NCBI RefSeq assembly: GCF_945952055.1
Contig: NZ_CAMFHB010000038.1
Location: 1-62,202 of the forward strand
Reading direction: 5' to 3'
DNA length: 62,202 nucleotides
From: an uncultured Alsobacter sp.
GTDB lineage: Bacteria > Pseudomonadota > Alphaproteobacteria > Rhizobiales > Beijerinckiaceae
Below, piece by piece: positions 26,676 to 36,465 of this stretch (positions are counted from its first letter, which is position 1; each line of letters begins with the position of its first letter). A program made the position numbers and the translations under genes. The notes under the pieces were generated by a model. It worked only from the letters and a program-made list of their open reading frames with translations, was not told the DNA's origin and made no database searches.

Positions 26676-26951
26676 ATGGCCAAGGAAGAAACCATCGCCT
26701 TCGAAGGGCTCGTGACCGAGCTCCTCCCGGACGCGCGGTATCGCGTACAGCTCGACAACGGCCACTCGGTGGTCGCCTACACGTCGGGCAAGATGAAGAA
26801 GAATCGCATCAAGACGCTCGCCGGCGACCGCGTGACGGTCGAGATGTCGCCCTACGACCTCGACAAGGCGCGTCTCGTGTTCCGTCACAAGGACGAACGG
26901 GCTTCGTCGGCGCCCGGTGGTCCCGCACGTCCGAATTTCCGCCGCCGCTGA
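26676..26951 (+). CDS. infA: Translation initiation factor IF-1 (extended paralogue)
   Basis: 91-residue S1/OB-fold protein of the IF-1 family: residues 1-72 ([26 protein letters not shown], then [12 protein letters not shown] and EMSPYDL) align with IF-1, followed by about 19 extra residues rich in Ala, Gly, Pro and Arg (ending NFRRR). IF-1 blocks the ribosomal A site during initiation. Many Hyphomicrobiales carry a standard 72-residue IF-1 plus a second, longer copy near stress genes; this is probably the second. No good ribosome binding site is seen before 26676; an in-frame GTG at 26664 is an alternative. Confidence 0.88.
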   Translation: MAKEETIAFEGLVTELLPDARYRVQLDNGHSVVAYTSGKMKKNRIKTLAGDRVTVEMSPYDLDKARLVFRHKDERASSAPGGPARPNFRRR

Positions 26952-27077
26952 GCGGGTCCGGCCGGCGCAAGACCAGAATCCTGCGCCGGCGGCGGAATGA
27001 AACTGCCGAAACGCGACTTTGTTGGAAAATCCGTTCCGGCATGATTTGATGACGGCTCCCCCGTTCCGGAGAGCCGG

Positions 27078-27965
27078 ATGCCCGACCCGACGACCCCGCG
27101 CGACTTCGAGAGCCTGAAGGCCGTGCTTGCCGAGCGTCGTGGCGATCTTCCGCGGCGCCTTCAGCAGGTGGCGGCCTTTGCCGTCGAGCATCCCGACGAG
27201 GTCGCCTTCGGCACGGCCGCGAGCATCGCGACGCTCGCCGCCGTTCAACCCTCGACGCTGGTCCGTTTCGCCAAGGCGCTGGGCTATGCCGGCTTCTCGG
27301 ACCTCCAGAGCGTCTTCCGGCATCGCCTGCGCGAAGGCTGGCCGGACTATGCCGATCGCCTGCGCACGCTCAACGATGCCGGCACGGCCGGCCGCGACCC
27401 GTTGCGCCTGCTGTTCGGCTTCTCGGAAACGGCCGCAGCCTCGCTGGACCGGATGCGCCAGACGGTGTCTTCGAGCGATCTCGAGACGGCGATCGACATC
27501 CTGGCGCGGGCCGACTCGATCTATCTGCTCGGTCAGAGGCGGGCCTTTCCCATCGCCGCGTACCTGGCCTACGCCATGCCGAAGCTGAACCTGCGCGGCG
27601 TGCTGGTGGACAATGTCGGCAGCCTCGGGCCCGAGCAGCTCGCCAATGCCGGCCCTCGCGATGCCATGATCGCGGTGAGCTTCACCCCTTACACGCCGTT
27701 CACGGTCGAGCAGGCCCGCCTCGCGGCCGAGCGCGGCACGCCCGTCATCGTCATCACCGACAGCGTCTTCAGCCCCCTGCAGCCGCACGCGCGGATCTGG
27801 TTCGAGGTCGTCGAGTCCGACTACGGGGCCTTCCGCTCGCTTTCGGCCACGATGTGCCTGGCGATGACGCTGGCGGTTGCCGCGGGGGAGCGCGTCACGG
27901 CCCCCGCGCCGGCCCGCAAGCCGGTGCGGGGCACGGGAGAGGCGGGTCAGCCCCGGCCGACGTAG
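27078..27965 (+). CDS. MurR/RpiR-family transcriptional regulator
   Basis: 295 residues: an N-terminal RpiR helix-turn-helix (about 10-80; [29 protein letters not shown]) and a C-terminal sugar isomerase (SIS) domain (about 130-265; [27 protein letters not shown]). Such regulators sense phosphorylated sugars or related metabolites. No sugar catabolic operon is adjacent. Its end overlaps the end of the SDR gene on the other strand by 19 bases. Confidence 0.9.
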   Translation: MPDPTTPRDFESLKAVLAERRGDLPRRLQQVAAFAVEHPDEVAFGTAASIATLAAVQPSTLVRFAKALGYAGFSDLQSVFRHRLREGWPDYADRLRTLNDAGTAGRDPLRLLFGFSETAAASLDRMRQTVSSSDLETAIDILARADSIYLLGQRRAFPIAAYLAYAMPKLNLRGVLVDNVGSLGPEQLANAGPRDAMIAVSFTPYTPFTVEQARLAAERGTPVIVITDSVFSPLQPHARIWFEVVESDYGAFRSLSATMCLAMTLAVAAGERVTAPAPARKPVRGTGEAGQPRPT

Positions 27966-28699
27966 GGCATCTGCGTCGCCATCACCGTGATGGTGAAGAC
28001 GTTCGCGTCGAGCGGCAGGCCGGCCATGTAGAGCACCGCGTCGGCGACGTGCTGCGCGTCCATGGTGGGTTCCGGCGCCACCGTGCCGTTCGCCTGCAGC
28101 ACCCCGGCCTTCATCCGTTCCGTCATGTCGGTGGCGGCGTTGCCGATGTCGATCTGGCCGACGGCGATGTTGAAGGGCCGGCCGTCCAGCGCTGCCGTCT
28201 TGGTGAGACCGAGCACGCCGTGCTTGGTCGCCGTGTAGGGCATGGAGTTGGGACGGGGCACATGCGAGGAGACGGAGCCGTTGTTGATGATGCGGCCGCC
28301 CTGCGGGGTCTGTGCCTTCATCACGCGGAAGGCCTGCTGGATGCACAGGAAGGTGCCAGTGAGGTTGGCGTCGACGACGGCCTTCCACTGTTCGAAAGAC
28401 AGCTCCTCCACCGGAATGGCCGGGGCGCCGCTGCCGGCATTGTTGAACACCACGTCGATACGGCCGAAAGCGTCGACGGTCTTGTCGAACAGCGCGCGCA
28501 CGGAGGCCGGGTCGCCCACGTCGGTCGGGACCGCCAGGGCCTGTCCGGCGCCGATCGTCGCGGCCACCGCCTCCAGCGGCTCCCGCCGGCGTCCGGCCAG
28601 CGCAACCGCGTAGCCGTTGCGCGCCAGCGTCAGCGCGACCGCACGGCCCACGCCGCTGCCCGCTCCGGTCACGATCGCGATCTTGCGTGCTGACGACAT
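27947..28699 (-). CDS. Short-chain dehydrogenase/reductase
   Basis: 250-residue classical SDR. Cofactor motif [10 protein letters not shown] near residue 11, NNAG near 87, catalytic Ser in the NNGSVSSH segment and YxxxK as YTATK near 155. The specificity is not readable from sequence. GGGAGA before the ATG at 28699 fixes the start. Confidence 0.92.
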   Translation of the reverse strand: MSSARKIAIVTGAGSGVGRAVALTLARNGYAVALAGRRREPLEAVAATIGAGQALAVPTDVGDPASVRALFDKTVDAFGRIDVVFNNAGSGAPAIPVEELSFEQWKAVVDANLTGTFLCIQQAFRVMKAQTPQGGRIINNGSVSSHVPRPNSMPYTATKHGVLGLTKTAALDGRPFNIAVGQIDIGNAATDMTERMKAGVLQANGTVAPEPTMDAQHVADAVLYMAGLPLDANVFTITVMATQMPYVGRG

Positions 28700-28795
28700 T
28701 CTCGTCTCCCTGCTGTGGCCGCTCTTTCGGGCGGCATGACGTCGGGCGCCACTTTGGTCAGGCCGGGCTCGCGCTGCAAGCCGTTTTGGCCGGGG

Positions 28796-28820
28796 GGAAC
28801 CGGCATCGCGCTGCGCCGTT
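28796..28820 (+). promoter_or_regulatory. Candidate EcfG-type general stress promoter
   Basis: GGAAC (28796-28800), 16 bases, CGTT (28817-28820) followed by GA: a perfect consensus. It precedes an exported Pro-rich protein (28889) and a PRC-barrel protein (29262). Spacer and flanks share most bases with the site at 12523. Confidence 0.7.
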
Positions 28821-28888
28821 GACGCCGGAAGCCGCGGAGCGGCGGCCGGGCCGGCCGCAGGCCCCGGCGTCGCAGTCCGGGGAGTGCC

Positions 28889-29248
28889 ATGCCTGCCATT
28901 GGAAAACGGACCCTCGTCGCCACAGCGGCGACGGTTCTCTTCATCGGCCTCGGGGCCACCTCGATCCAGGCCCAGGAGGCGTCGCAACCGCCGACGCTGC
29001 CGGCCAAGCCCAATCCGCAGACCACGGTCCCCGAGAAGGTCGACCCGCCGCTGGGCACCAAGCCCTCGGACGATCCGCCCACGGGGAGCCTGAGCCGGCA
29101 GCTCGAGAACTCCAACGGGGTCATCAAGCCCCCGGCGAACGTCGATCCGGAGATCCACGTGCCGGCGCCCGTCCCTGATCCGGGCACCACCAAGGTCATC
29201 CCGCCGCCGGGATCGCCCGGCAGCACCATTCCCGTCCAACCGCGCTGA
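28889..29248 (+). CDS. Exported proline-rich protein of unknown function
   Basis: 119 residues. A signal peptide (residues 1-29, ending SIQAQ) precedes a low-complexity mature part rich in Pro, Thr, Lys and Asp with a [12 protein letters not shown] tail; no cysteines and no domain recognised. Probably a disordered periplasmic or cell-wall-associated protein. A perfect EcfG-type promoter 69 bases upstream suggests stress induction. GGGGAG lies just before the ATG. Confidence 0.75.
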   Translation: MPAIGKRTLVATAATVLFIGLGATSIQAQEASQPPTLPAKPNPQTTVPEKVDPPLGTKPSDDPPTGSLSRQLENSNGVIKPPANVDPEIHVPAPVPDPGTTKVIPPPGSPGSTIPVQPR

Positions 29249-29261
29249 AGGGAGAGCCCCC

Positions 29262-29666
29262 ATGCCCGATCCTCACCAGCTCGCGCACGATGCCGGCCGC
29301 CGCGGCGAACTCCCGATCGAGGAAACCGAGCGCCTGATCGCCGCCGACAAGGTGGAAGGGACGGGCGTGTACGATCGCGACGGCCACAGCCTCGGCACCG
29401 TCTCGACGGTCATGATCGACAAGCTCACCGGCAAGGTCGCCTACGCCGTGATGAGCTTCGGCGGGTTCCTGGGGCTCGGCGAGCGCTACCATCCGCTGCC
29501 CTGGCGCACCTTGACCTACGACACCCGGCTGGGCGGCTTCGTCGTCGACATCACCAAGGACCAGCTCGAGGCCGCGCCGAGCTACGTCGCGGCGGATTCG
29601 CCCTGGAGCGATCCCCAGTTCGGGCGCAGCGTCTACGACTACTACAATGTCCCCTGGTACTTCTGA
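29262..29666 (+). CDS. PRC-barrel domain protein
   Basis: 134 residues with one PRC-barrel domain: [57 protein letters not shown]. Such proteins are abundant in stress regulons of alphaproteobacteria and may bind RNA or act as scaffolds; the exact role is unknown. AGGGAGAG precedes the ATG. It starts 13 bases after the exported Pro-rich gene, so both should share the promoter at 28796. Confidence 0.88.
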   Translation: MPDPHQLAHDAGRRGELPIEETERLIAADKVEGTGVYDRDGHSLGTVSTVMIDKLTGKVAYAVMSFGGFLGLGERYHPLPWRTLTYDTRLGGFVVDITKDQLEAAPSYVAADSPWSDPQFGRSVYDYYNVPWYF

Positions 29667-29731
29667 GGGGGGCCGCGACGAGGACGATCCCTACAATTCA
29701 AAACAAACTCTCGGTTGATTAGCGCAAAAAC

Positions 29732-29762
29732 GTGGTCATCGGCCCAATCTGCCGATGACCAC
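29732..29762. repeat. Perfect 12-bp inverted repeat
   Basis: GTGGTCATCGGC (29732-29743) and GCCGATGACCAC (29751-29762) with a 7-base loop, 66 bases after the PRC-barrel gene. There is no U-tract on either side, so it is not a textbook terminator; it could be a 3'-end stabiliser or a protein-binding dyad. Confidence 0.6.
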
Positions 29763-29795
29763 AACTTCATCGGCTGCGGCCAAGCCGGCGCAACC

Positions 29796-29809
29796 CGTCA
29801 AATTTGACG
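29796..29809. promoter_or_regulatory. Candidate operator, 14-bp palindrome
   Basis: CGTCAAATTTGACG is a perfect palindrome 65 bases before the BTLCP gene. Its right half contains TTGACG, which could serve as a -35 element, although no good -10 follows. Confidence 0.4.
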
Positions 29810-29873
29810 CTATTCGATCAGCAGTTCACGGCAATCCGGCCGCCAGGATCTCACCCGATCAAGGGTGAAGATC

Positions 29874-30560
29874 ATGCGCGTACACCATTTCCTCGTCCTG
29901 GCAGCTGCAGCCGCGGTGGCATTCGCGGTCGTGCCCGCCTTTGCCGCCGGCGATGCACGGCGCACCCAGACGCTCGCCGGCTCCTCCATCATGCCGGTGT
30001 CGCTGGGCGACTCCGTGACATCCCTGCCCGCGACGACGGTGTCGGTCCCGGCCACCGGACCGGCTCGCCCGATGGCGGCGTGGATCACGTTCTGCCAGGC
30101 CTATACCGAGGAATGCCGGGTCAATCTGTCCGAACCCGACACCATCCGGCTCACGCCCTCGCTGTGGCGCGACATCGTCACCGTCAACCGTGAGGTCAAC
30201 GCGTTCGTGCGGCCGATGACCGACCTCGAGCACTGGGGGGTCGTGGACAAGTGGGACTTCGCCGAGGACGGCTACGGCGACTGCGAGGACTACCAGCTCC
30301 TCAAGCGCAAGCGCCTGGTGGCGCTGGGCCTGCCCCGCCGCGCCATGCCGATGACCGTCGTGCTGGACGAGCGCAACGAGGGCCATGCGGTGCTGATGAT
30401 CCGGACGGATCGCGGGGACTTCATCCTGGACAACAAGCGCAACGACGTCCTGCCCTGGCTCAGGACCGGCTACGTCTACGTGAAGCGGGAGAGCCAGACC
30501 GAGACGGCCTGGACCAGCCTCAACCATGTCAGCGGCGTCGCCTCCACGGCAGCGCGGTGA
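29874..30560 (+). CDS. Bacterial transglutaminase-like cysteine peptidase (BTLCP)
   Basis: 228-residue exported protein of the DUF920/BTLCP family, related to LapG-type periplasmic proteases. Signal peptide at residues 1-24 (ends PAFAA). The catalytic cysteine lies in GDCEDYQLLKRKRLV near residue 135, the histidine in GHAVLMIRT near 172 and the aspartate in FILDNKRNDV near 187. In other bacteria LapG cleaves surface adhesins under c-di-GMP control; no LapD-like partner is nearby. An in-frame GTG at 29865 is an alternative start. It ends just before a strong bidirectional terminator. Confidence 0.88.
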   Translation: MRVHHFLVLAAAAAVAFAVVPAFAAGDARRTQTLAGSSIMPVSLGDSVTSLPATTVSVPATGPARPMAAWITFCQAYTEECRVNLSEPDTIRLTPSLWRDIVTVNREVNAFVRPMTDLEHWGVVDKWDFAEDGYGDCEDYQLLKRKRLVALGLPRRAMPMTVVLDERNEGHAVLMIRTDRGDFILDNKRNDVLPWLRTGYVYVKRESQTETAWTSLNHVSGVASTAAR

Positions 30561-30571
30561 TTCACGTGAAA

Positions 30572-30597
30572 AAAGGGCGCCGGTGAGGGCGCCCTTT
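30572..30597. terminator. Bidirectional intrinsic terminator between BTLCP gene and groL
   Basis: AAAGGGCGCC (30572-30581) and GGCGCCCTTT (30588-30597) form a 10-bp stem with a 6-base loop, flanked by A on one side and T on the other, between two convergent genes. A parS-like TTCACGTGAA core abuts it at 30561-30570. Confidence 0.8.
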
Positions 30598-30620
30598 CCT
30601 GAGACCGGAGCCTGGGTGGC

Positions 30621-32255
<1,635 letters not shown>

Positions 32256-32294
32256 TCACTCCTGTGAGACGTGATGGGATCGAATAGGCCCCGG

Positions 32295-32609
32295 TCAGGC
32301 GGCCTTCTTGCGGGCGACGGTGTCCTCGACGATGCCGAGGATGTCGCTCTCCTTCATGATGAGCAGGTCCTCGCCGTCGATCTTGACCTCGGTGCCGGAC
32401 CACTTGCCGAACAGCACCCGGTCTCCGGGCCGCACGTCGAGGGGGGTCAGCTTGCCGGTCTCGTCGCGGGTGCCGGCGCCGACGGCCAGCACTTCGCCCT
32501 GCTGCGGCTTCTCCTTGGCCGTGTCGGGGATGATGATCCCACCGGCGGTCTTCTCTTCCGCGTCGATGCGGCGGACCAGGACACGATCGTGAAGCGGCCG
32601 AAACTTCAT
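32295..32609 (-). CDS. groS: Co-chaperonin GroES
   Basis: 10-kDa lid of GroEL. The 104-residue product starts [14 protein letters not shown] and has the mobile loop [12 protein letters not shown] and the roof segment near residue 50. GGAGGAACTG before the ATG at 32609 fixes the start. No CIRCE element is seen upstream; a heat-shock sigma-type promoter is. Confidence 0.97.
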   Translation of the reverse strand: MKFRPLHDRVLVRRIDAEEKTAGGIIIPDTAKEKPQQGEVLAVGAGTRDETGKLTPLDVRPGDRVLFGKWSGTEVKIDGEDLLIMKESDILGIVEDTVARKKAA

Positions 32610-32699
32610 CAGTTCCTCCATCGTTGAACGGGTCAGTTTGTCAAAGGGACCGGCCGGTACCCGGCCCATCGAGCCTCGGGCGCAGCCGTCCGGCGGATG

Positions 32700-32728
32700 A
32701 GTTAGGTGCGCCCTTTTTTCCGTTCAAG
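32700..32728 (-). promoter_or_regulatory. Candidate RpoH (sigma-32) promoter of groESL
   Basis: Minus strand CTTGAA (32723-32728), 17-base spacer, CTAACT (32700-32705). The CTTG -35 box is the hallmark of alphaproteobacterial heat-shock promoters. It lies about 90 bases before groS, and no HrcA-binding CIRCE repeat is present between. Confidence 0.55.
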
Positions 32729-32798
32729 AGGGATGGCGCGCGGATTTTTTTTGCAGCTCGACATCTGCGTTCGATGGCATCTTTTCAGCCCCCGACGT

Positions 32799-32908
32799 CC
32801 TCATCCTGAGCAGCGGCCAAAGGCCGCGTGTCGAAGGACGCACGGTGCCGCGGCGGCGCCATTGTGCGTCCTTCGACACGCCTGCTGCGCAGCCTGCTCA
32901 GGACGAGG
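32799..32908. repeat. Palindromic interspersed repeat, copy 1
   Basis: Two related half-sites in inverted order. Left half (32799-32843) reads CCTCATCCTGAGCAG then CGTGTCGAAGGACGCAC; right half (32864-32908) is nearly its reverse complement, ending CTGCTCAGGACGAGG. The inner 18-bp arms (32826-32843 and 32864-32881) match perfectly. There is no open frame inside. A second copy of the family is at 54629-54733. GC-rich palindromes with this CTGAG/TCGAAGGA signature are common in Hyphomicrobiales genomes, to my recollection. Confidence 0.85.
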
Positions 32909-32938
32909 ATCTTTGTGACGTCAGGGACTTCAGTGCCG

Positions 32939-34171
32939 TCAATCCAGCCGGGTGCGCTTCACGAAGGCGCCGTCCTTCATGATGATGGGCATGTGCCGGC
33001 CCTGCTTCGTCAGCAGCGACAGGTCGGCCAGCGGGTCGCCGTCGACCACGATCAGGTCGGCGAAGGCGCCCGGGGCGACGGTGCCGGCCTTGCCCGACAG
33101 GTTCAGAAGCGTCGCGGCCACGTGGGTGGCCGAGGCGATGACCTCGTGGGCCGGCAGGACGCGGCCGCGGATCACGAACTCCTCAGACTGGTGGCGGTGC
33201 ATTTCACCCAGCAGGTCGGAGCCGTAGGCCATGGTGAGGCCTGCCTCCCGCATGATCGACAGCGACTCCAGGCCCGCGAGCCGCACCGTGTCGATCTTGG
33301 CGACGGACGTCGCCGGGAAGCCGAGGCTGGCGCCCTCCGAGGCGAGCTTGTCGTAGGTGACCAGCGTCGGCACGGCGACCGCGCCCTTGGAGGCCGCGAG
33401 CTTCGCGGTGTCGGGCTTGATCAGGTTGCAGTGCTCGAGGGAGTGGACGCCGGCCTCGACGCAGCGCCGGATGGCCTCGTCGGTGTAGAGGTGCGCCGAG
33501 ACGTAGGTGCCGGCCATGCGCGCTTCCTCGACCACCGCGTCGAGCTCGGAGCGGGAGAAGCCGAGGAAGTGGATCGGGTCCGTCGGGGAGGCGACGCCGC
33601 CGTTGGCCATGATCTTGATGAAGTCGGCGCCGCCCTTGATCTCCTCGCGTGCGCCGCGGCGGATCTCGTCGACCCCGTCGACGATCCGGCCGAGCGCGCC
33701 GAGGCGGAAGGAGCGCTGCGGCGGCATACGGTCGTCGTAGCGGCCGCGGAAGTCGCAATGGCCTCCGGTCTGGCTCAGCGCCTTGCCCGAGATGACGAGC
33801 CGCGGTGTCGGGATCTCGCACTCGGCCGCGCCGACGCGCAGGCCCTGGTCGCAGCCCCCGACGTCGCGCACCGTGGTGAAGCCGCGCATCAGCATGGCCT
33901 TCATGATGGCCAGCGAGCGGATGGTGACGAGGCTGTCGGGCAGCATGGCGTTGCGGCCGAGATCGGCGGTGGCCGCCACCACGTGCACGTGCGCGTCGAT
34001 CAGGCCGGGCATCAGGGTGCGACCGGCGAGGTCGATCCGCTTCGCCTTCTCCGACGTGATCCTGCCGACTTCGCGGATGGTCCCGTCCTCGACGAGGACG
34101 TCCACGGGGTCGGGTCGGTGTGCGCTGGTGCCGTCGACGATGCGGGCGTTGGCGAAGAGGGTCAGGGTCAC
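32939..34171 (-). CDS. Amidohydrolase family protein (imidazolonepropionase-like)
   Basis: 410-residue metal-dependent hydrolase. Family marks: MPGLIDAHVHV (first metal His pair, near residue 60), the FIKIMANGG lysine near 195, SAHLYTDEA and HSLEHCNLI histidines (near 228 and 249), YGSDL aspartate near 318 and the C-terminal GAFADLIVVDGDP. Relatives cleave cyclic amides, C-N bonds or Xaa-Pro-type dipeptides. GTG start, 16 bases after the GAF gene. As last gene of an ABC importer operon it probably acts on the imported compound; the substrate is unknown. Confidence 0.9.
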   Translation of the reverse strand: MTLTLFANARIVDGTSAHRPDPVDVLVEDGTIREVGRITSEKAKRIDLAGRTLMPGLIDAHVHVVAATADLGRNAMLPDSLVTIRSLAIMKAMLMRGFTTVRDVGGCDQGLRVGAAECEIPTPRLVISGKALSQTGGHCDFRGRYDDRMPPQRSFRLGALGRIVDGVDEIRRGAREEIKGGADFIKIMANGGVASPTDPIHFLGFSRSELDAVVEEARMAGTYVSAHLYTDEAIRRCVEAGVHSLEHCNLIKPDTAKLAASKGAVAVPTLVTYDKLASEGASLGFPATSVAKIDTVRLAGLESLSIMREAGLTMAYGSDLLGEMHRHQSEEFVIRGRVLPAHEVIASATHVAATLLNLSGKAGTVAPGAFADLIVVDGDPLADLSLLTKQGRHMPIIMKDGAFVKRTRLD

Positions 34172-34187
34172 GGCAGGTCTCCGATGC

Positions 34188-34688
34188 TCAGGCGGCGCGG
34201 GCGGCGAAACGGGCGGCGAGGAAGGCGGGCACGAGGAGCGGCGCCAGGCGGACGACCGGCGCCACGTGCTCCTCGCGGTAGTGATACTCGACGTCGAGCA
34301 GGTTCATCGTGCCGATGGTCTGGCCGTCGTAGAGCACCGGGACGTTGATGACCGAGCCGAGGCCCATGCTCTCGATGAGGGGTGCGTCGAAGAAGGCCCA
34401 CCGGATGCCGGCCACGTCGCGGCCGAGATAGGGCTGCCGGCCCTGCAGGACATGCGCCCCCCAGGGGGTCGGCCCCATGGGCTTGCGCCCGGACACGGGG
34501 TATTCCGCGGGGCGGTTGGAGTAGATGCGCGCGACCTCCTGGCCGTCCACGTAGAGAAGCGTGAACAGACGGTGGCCGACGAGCGTCTTCGTCGCCTCGT
34601 CCACGGCCTTGAAGAGCGTGTCCGGCTGGCCCGGCTGCGCCAGCAGGGCGGCGAGGGTGGCGAGCGGTTCGTGGGAAGAGGACGTCAT
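34188..34688 (-). CDS. GAF domain protein
   Basis: 166 residues, essentially one GAF domain (LFTLLYVDGQEVARIYSN, near 42; IESMGLGSVINVPVLYDGQTIGTMNLLD, near 105-132; ending in a hydrophobic helix). Stand-alone GAF proteins bind small ligands or nucleotides. It overlaps livM by four bases (ATGA) and precedes the amidohydrolase, so it may sense or bind the imported substrate. No catalytic or output domain is attached. Confidence 0.87.
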   Translation of the reverse strand: MTSSSHEPLATLAALLAQPGQPDTLFKAVDEATKTLVGHRLFTLLYVDGQEVARIYSNRPAEYPVSGRKPMGPTPWGAHVLQGRQPYLGRDVAGIRWAFFDAPLIESMGLGSVINVPVLYDGQTIGTMNLLDVEYHYREEHVAPVVRLAPLLVPAFLAARFAARAA

Positions 34689-35590
34689 GCGGCAGGCCTC
34701 GGGGCTGGTGGATTGCGTTCGGGCAGCACGCCCTGCGGCTTCAGGCGCAGGATGAGAATCAGCGCCATCCCGACCATGATCTCGCGCAACGCCGCCAGCT
34801 GCACCGGCTGCAGCCCCGGCACGATCTCGGCCGCGAAGCGCGTGCCCTCCAGGAAGATCACGACGGCATAGGCTCCCAGCACCGCGCCGGCCGGCCGGCC
34901 GACGCCGCCGGCGGTCACGGCGAGGAAGATGTAGATGGTGATCAGCGGCTGGATGTGGTCCGGCGCGACGTAGGACTGGAAATGGGCGTAAAGGGCGCCG
35001 GACAGGCCGGCAATGGCGGCCGAGACGGCAAAGGCCTGGAACTTGAGCCGCAGGACGTCCTTCCCGGCGAAGCGGGCCAGCTCCTGGTCCTCGCGCACGG
35101 CCTTCATGGCGCGGCCGATCGGCGCGCGGTCCAGGCGGCGCATCAGCAGCCAGACCGCGATGACGATGGCCGTGACGAAGGCGAGGTAGAACCAGGCGAA
35201 GCCGGCAGTTCCGAGCTCCGCCTTGAACGGCGCCCTGATGCCCGAGATTCCGTCGGAGCCCTTTGTCAGCCAGCGCTCGTTCAGGGCGACCAGGCGCACC
35301 ACCTCGGCAAAGCCGAGCGTCACGATGGCCAGGTAGTCGTCCCGCAGCCTCAGCGTCGCGAAGGTGACGAGGCCGCCCGCCGCGACGCCCACCAGGAGGG
35401 CGGCCGCCAGCCCCACCACGAGGGGGGCGCCGGCGCCCGTCGCGATCGCGGTGGCGTAGGCCCCGAGGCCGAAGAACCCGGCGAGCCCCAGATTGACCAT
35501 CCCGACCCCGCCCCAGATCAGGTTGAGGCTGAGCGCGAGCAGGGCGTAGAGCCCGCCGATGGTGAGGGTGAAGACGAGGTAGGACAGCAT
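34685..35590 (-). CDS. Branched-chain-type ABC transporter permease LivM
   Basis: 301-residue inner-membrane permease of the LivM family with about nine hydrophobic segments; the LNLIWGGVGMVNLGLAGFFGLGAYATA start, GFAEVVRLVALNERWLTKGSDGI and the PVQLAALREIMVGMALILILRLKPQGVL ending are diagnostic. It overlaps the livH stop by one base (TGATG) and the GAF start by four. Confidence 0.92.
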   Translation of the reverse strand: MLSYLVFTLTIGGLYALLALSLNLIWGGVGMVNLGLAGFFGLGAYATAIATGAGAPLVVGLAAALLVGVAAGGLVTFATLRLRDDYLAIVTLGFAEVVRLVALNERWLTKGSDGISGIRAPFKAELGTAGFAWFYLAFVTAIVIAVWLLMRRLDRAPIGRAMKAVREDQELARFAGKDVLRLKFQAFAVSAAIAGLSGALYAHFQSYVAPDHIQPLITIYIFLAVTAGGVGRPAGAVLGAYAVVIFLEGTRFAAEIVPGLQPVQLAALREIMVGMALILILRLKPQGVLPERNPPAPRPAA

Positions 35591-36459
35591 CAGGCGGCCC
35601 TTTCGCCCAGGAGGCCGCGGGGCCGGAAGGTCAGCATCAGGAGGATCGCGGCGAAGCCGACCGCCGAGCGGTAGGTGGCCGGAAACACGAGCAGGGCGAG
35701 CTCCTCGGAGATGCCCAGCATGAGCGCGCCGGCGACGGCTCCCGGGATCGAGCCCAGTCCGCCCAGCACGGCGGAGGCGAAGACCGCGAGCAGGACGCGG
35801 TAGCCGGTGAGGGGGTCGATCGAGGTGTCGAGCCCGATCAGCACGCCGCCGACCCCCGACAGGCCGGCGCCCAGAAAGATGGTCACGGTGGCCACGAGGG
35901 CCGGATCGATGGCCTTGAGGCGAGCGAGGTCGGCGTTGTCGGCGACGGCCCGCATGGCGCGCCCGAAGCGCGTCCAGCGCAGGAAGGCGAACAGTGCCGC
36001 CATGATGGCCAGCGCCAGCACGAGGCTCTGGATCTGCTGCGGCCCGACGCGCAGGCCGGCGAAGCGCAGGTCGGCCACGATGGGCAGGTCGAAGCCGCGC
36101 AGATCGTTGCCGAAGGCGAAGCGCACCACGTTCTCGAGGACGAGGTTCAGCGCGATGGAGGCGATGGCCACCGTGAGCGCGCCGGCCGGACGCAGGGCAT
36201 CGAGAGCCAGCTTCTCGGCCACCGCCCCGGCCAGGCCGGCCGCCAGGAAGGCGACCGCCAGGGCCGGAATGATGGGCAGCCCGAAGCGGGTGTTCACCCA
36301 CCAGGCGGCGAAGGCGCCGATGGTGGCGTAGGCCGCGACGGCGAAATTCGGAAAGCGCAGCACCGCGAAAATCGCGGTGAAGCCGACGGCCGGCACGGCC
36401 AGAAGCGTGCCGGTCATCAGCCCGTTGAGCAGCGCCTGGAGGATCGCCGTCGCGGACAT
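35590..36459 (-). CDS. Branched-chain-type ABC transporter permease LivH
   Basis: 289-residue permease of the LivH family: LLNGLMTGTLLAVPAVGFTAIFAVLRFPNFAVAAY at the N-terminus, GRAMRAVADNADLARLKAID near 170 and GAVAGALMLGISEELALL near 245. Pairs with LivM to form the membrane channel. It begins six bases after the substrate-binding protein gene. Confidence 0.92.
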   Translation of the reverse strand: MSATAILQALLNGLMTGTLLAVPAVGFTAIFAVLRFPNFAVAAYATIGAFAAWWVNTRFGLPIIPALAVAFLAAGLAGAVAEKLALDALRPAGALTVAIASIALNLVLENVVRFAFGNDLRGFDLPIVADLRFAGLRVGPQQIQSLVLALAIMAALFAFLRWTRFGRAMRAVADNADLARLKAIDPALVATVTIFLGAGLSGVGGVLIGLDTSIDPLTGYRVLLAVFASAVLGGLGSIPGAVAGALMLGISEELALLVFPATYRSAVGFAAILLMLTFRPRGLLGERAA

Positions 36460-36465
36460 CGCGGA

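Noticed and set aside
30561..30570. Third parS-like site TTCACGTGAA after the BTLCP gene
   Set aside because: Only the central 10 bases match; outer bases are GA/AA instead of GT/AC, and it abuts a terminator stem, so chance is likely.
32610..32700. CIRCE element before groES
   Set aside because: I looked for TTAGCACTC-N9-GAGTGCTAA and near matches and found none.
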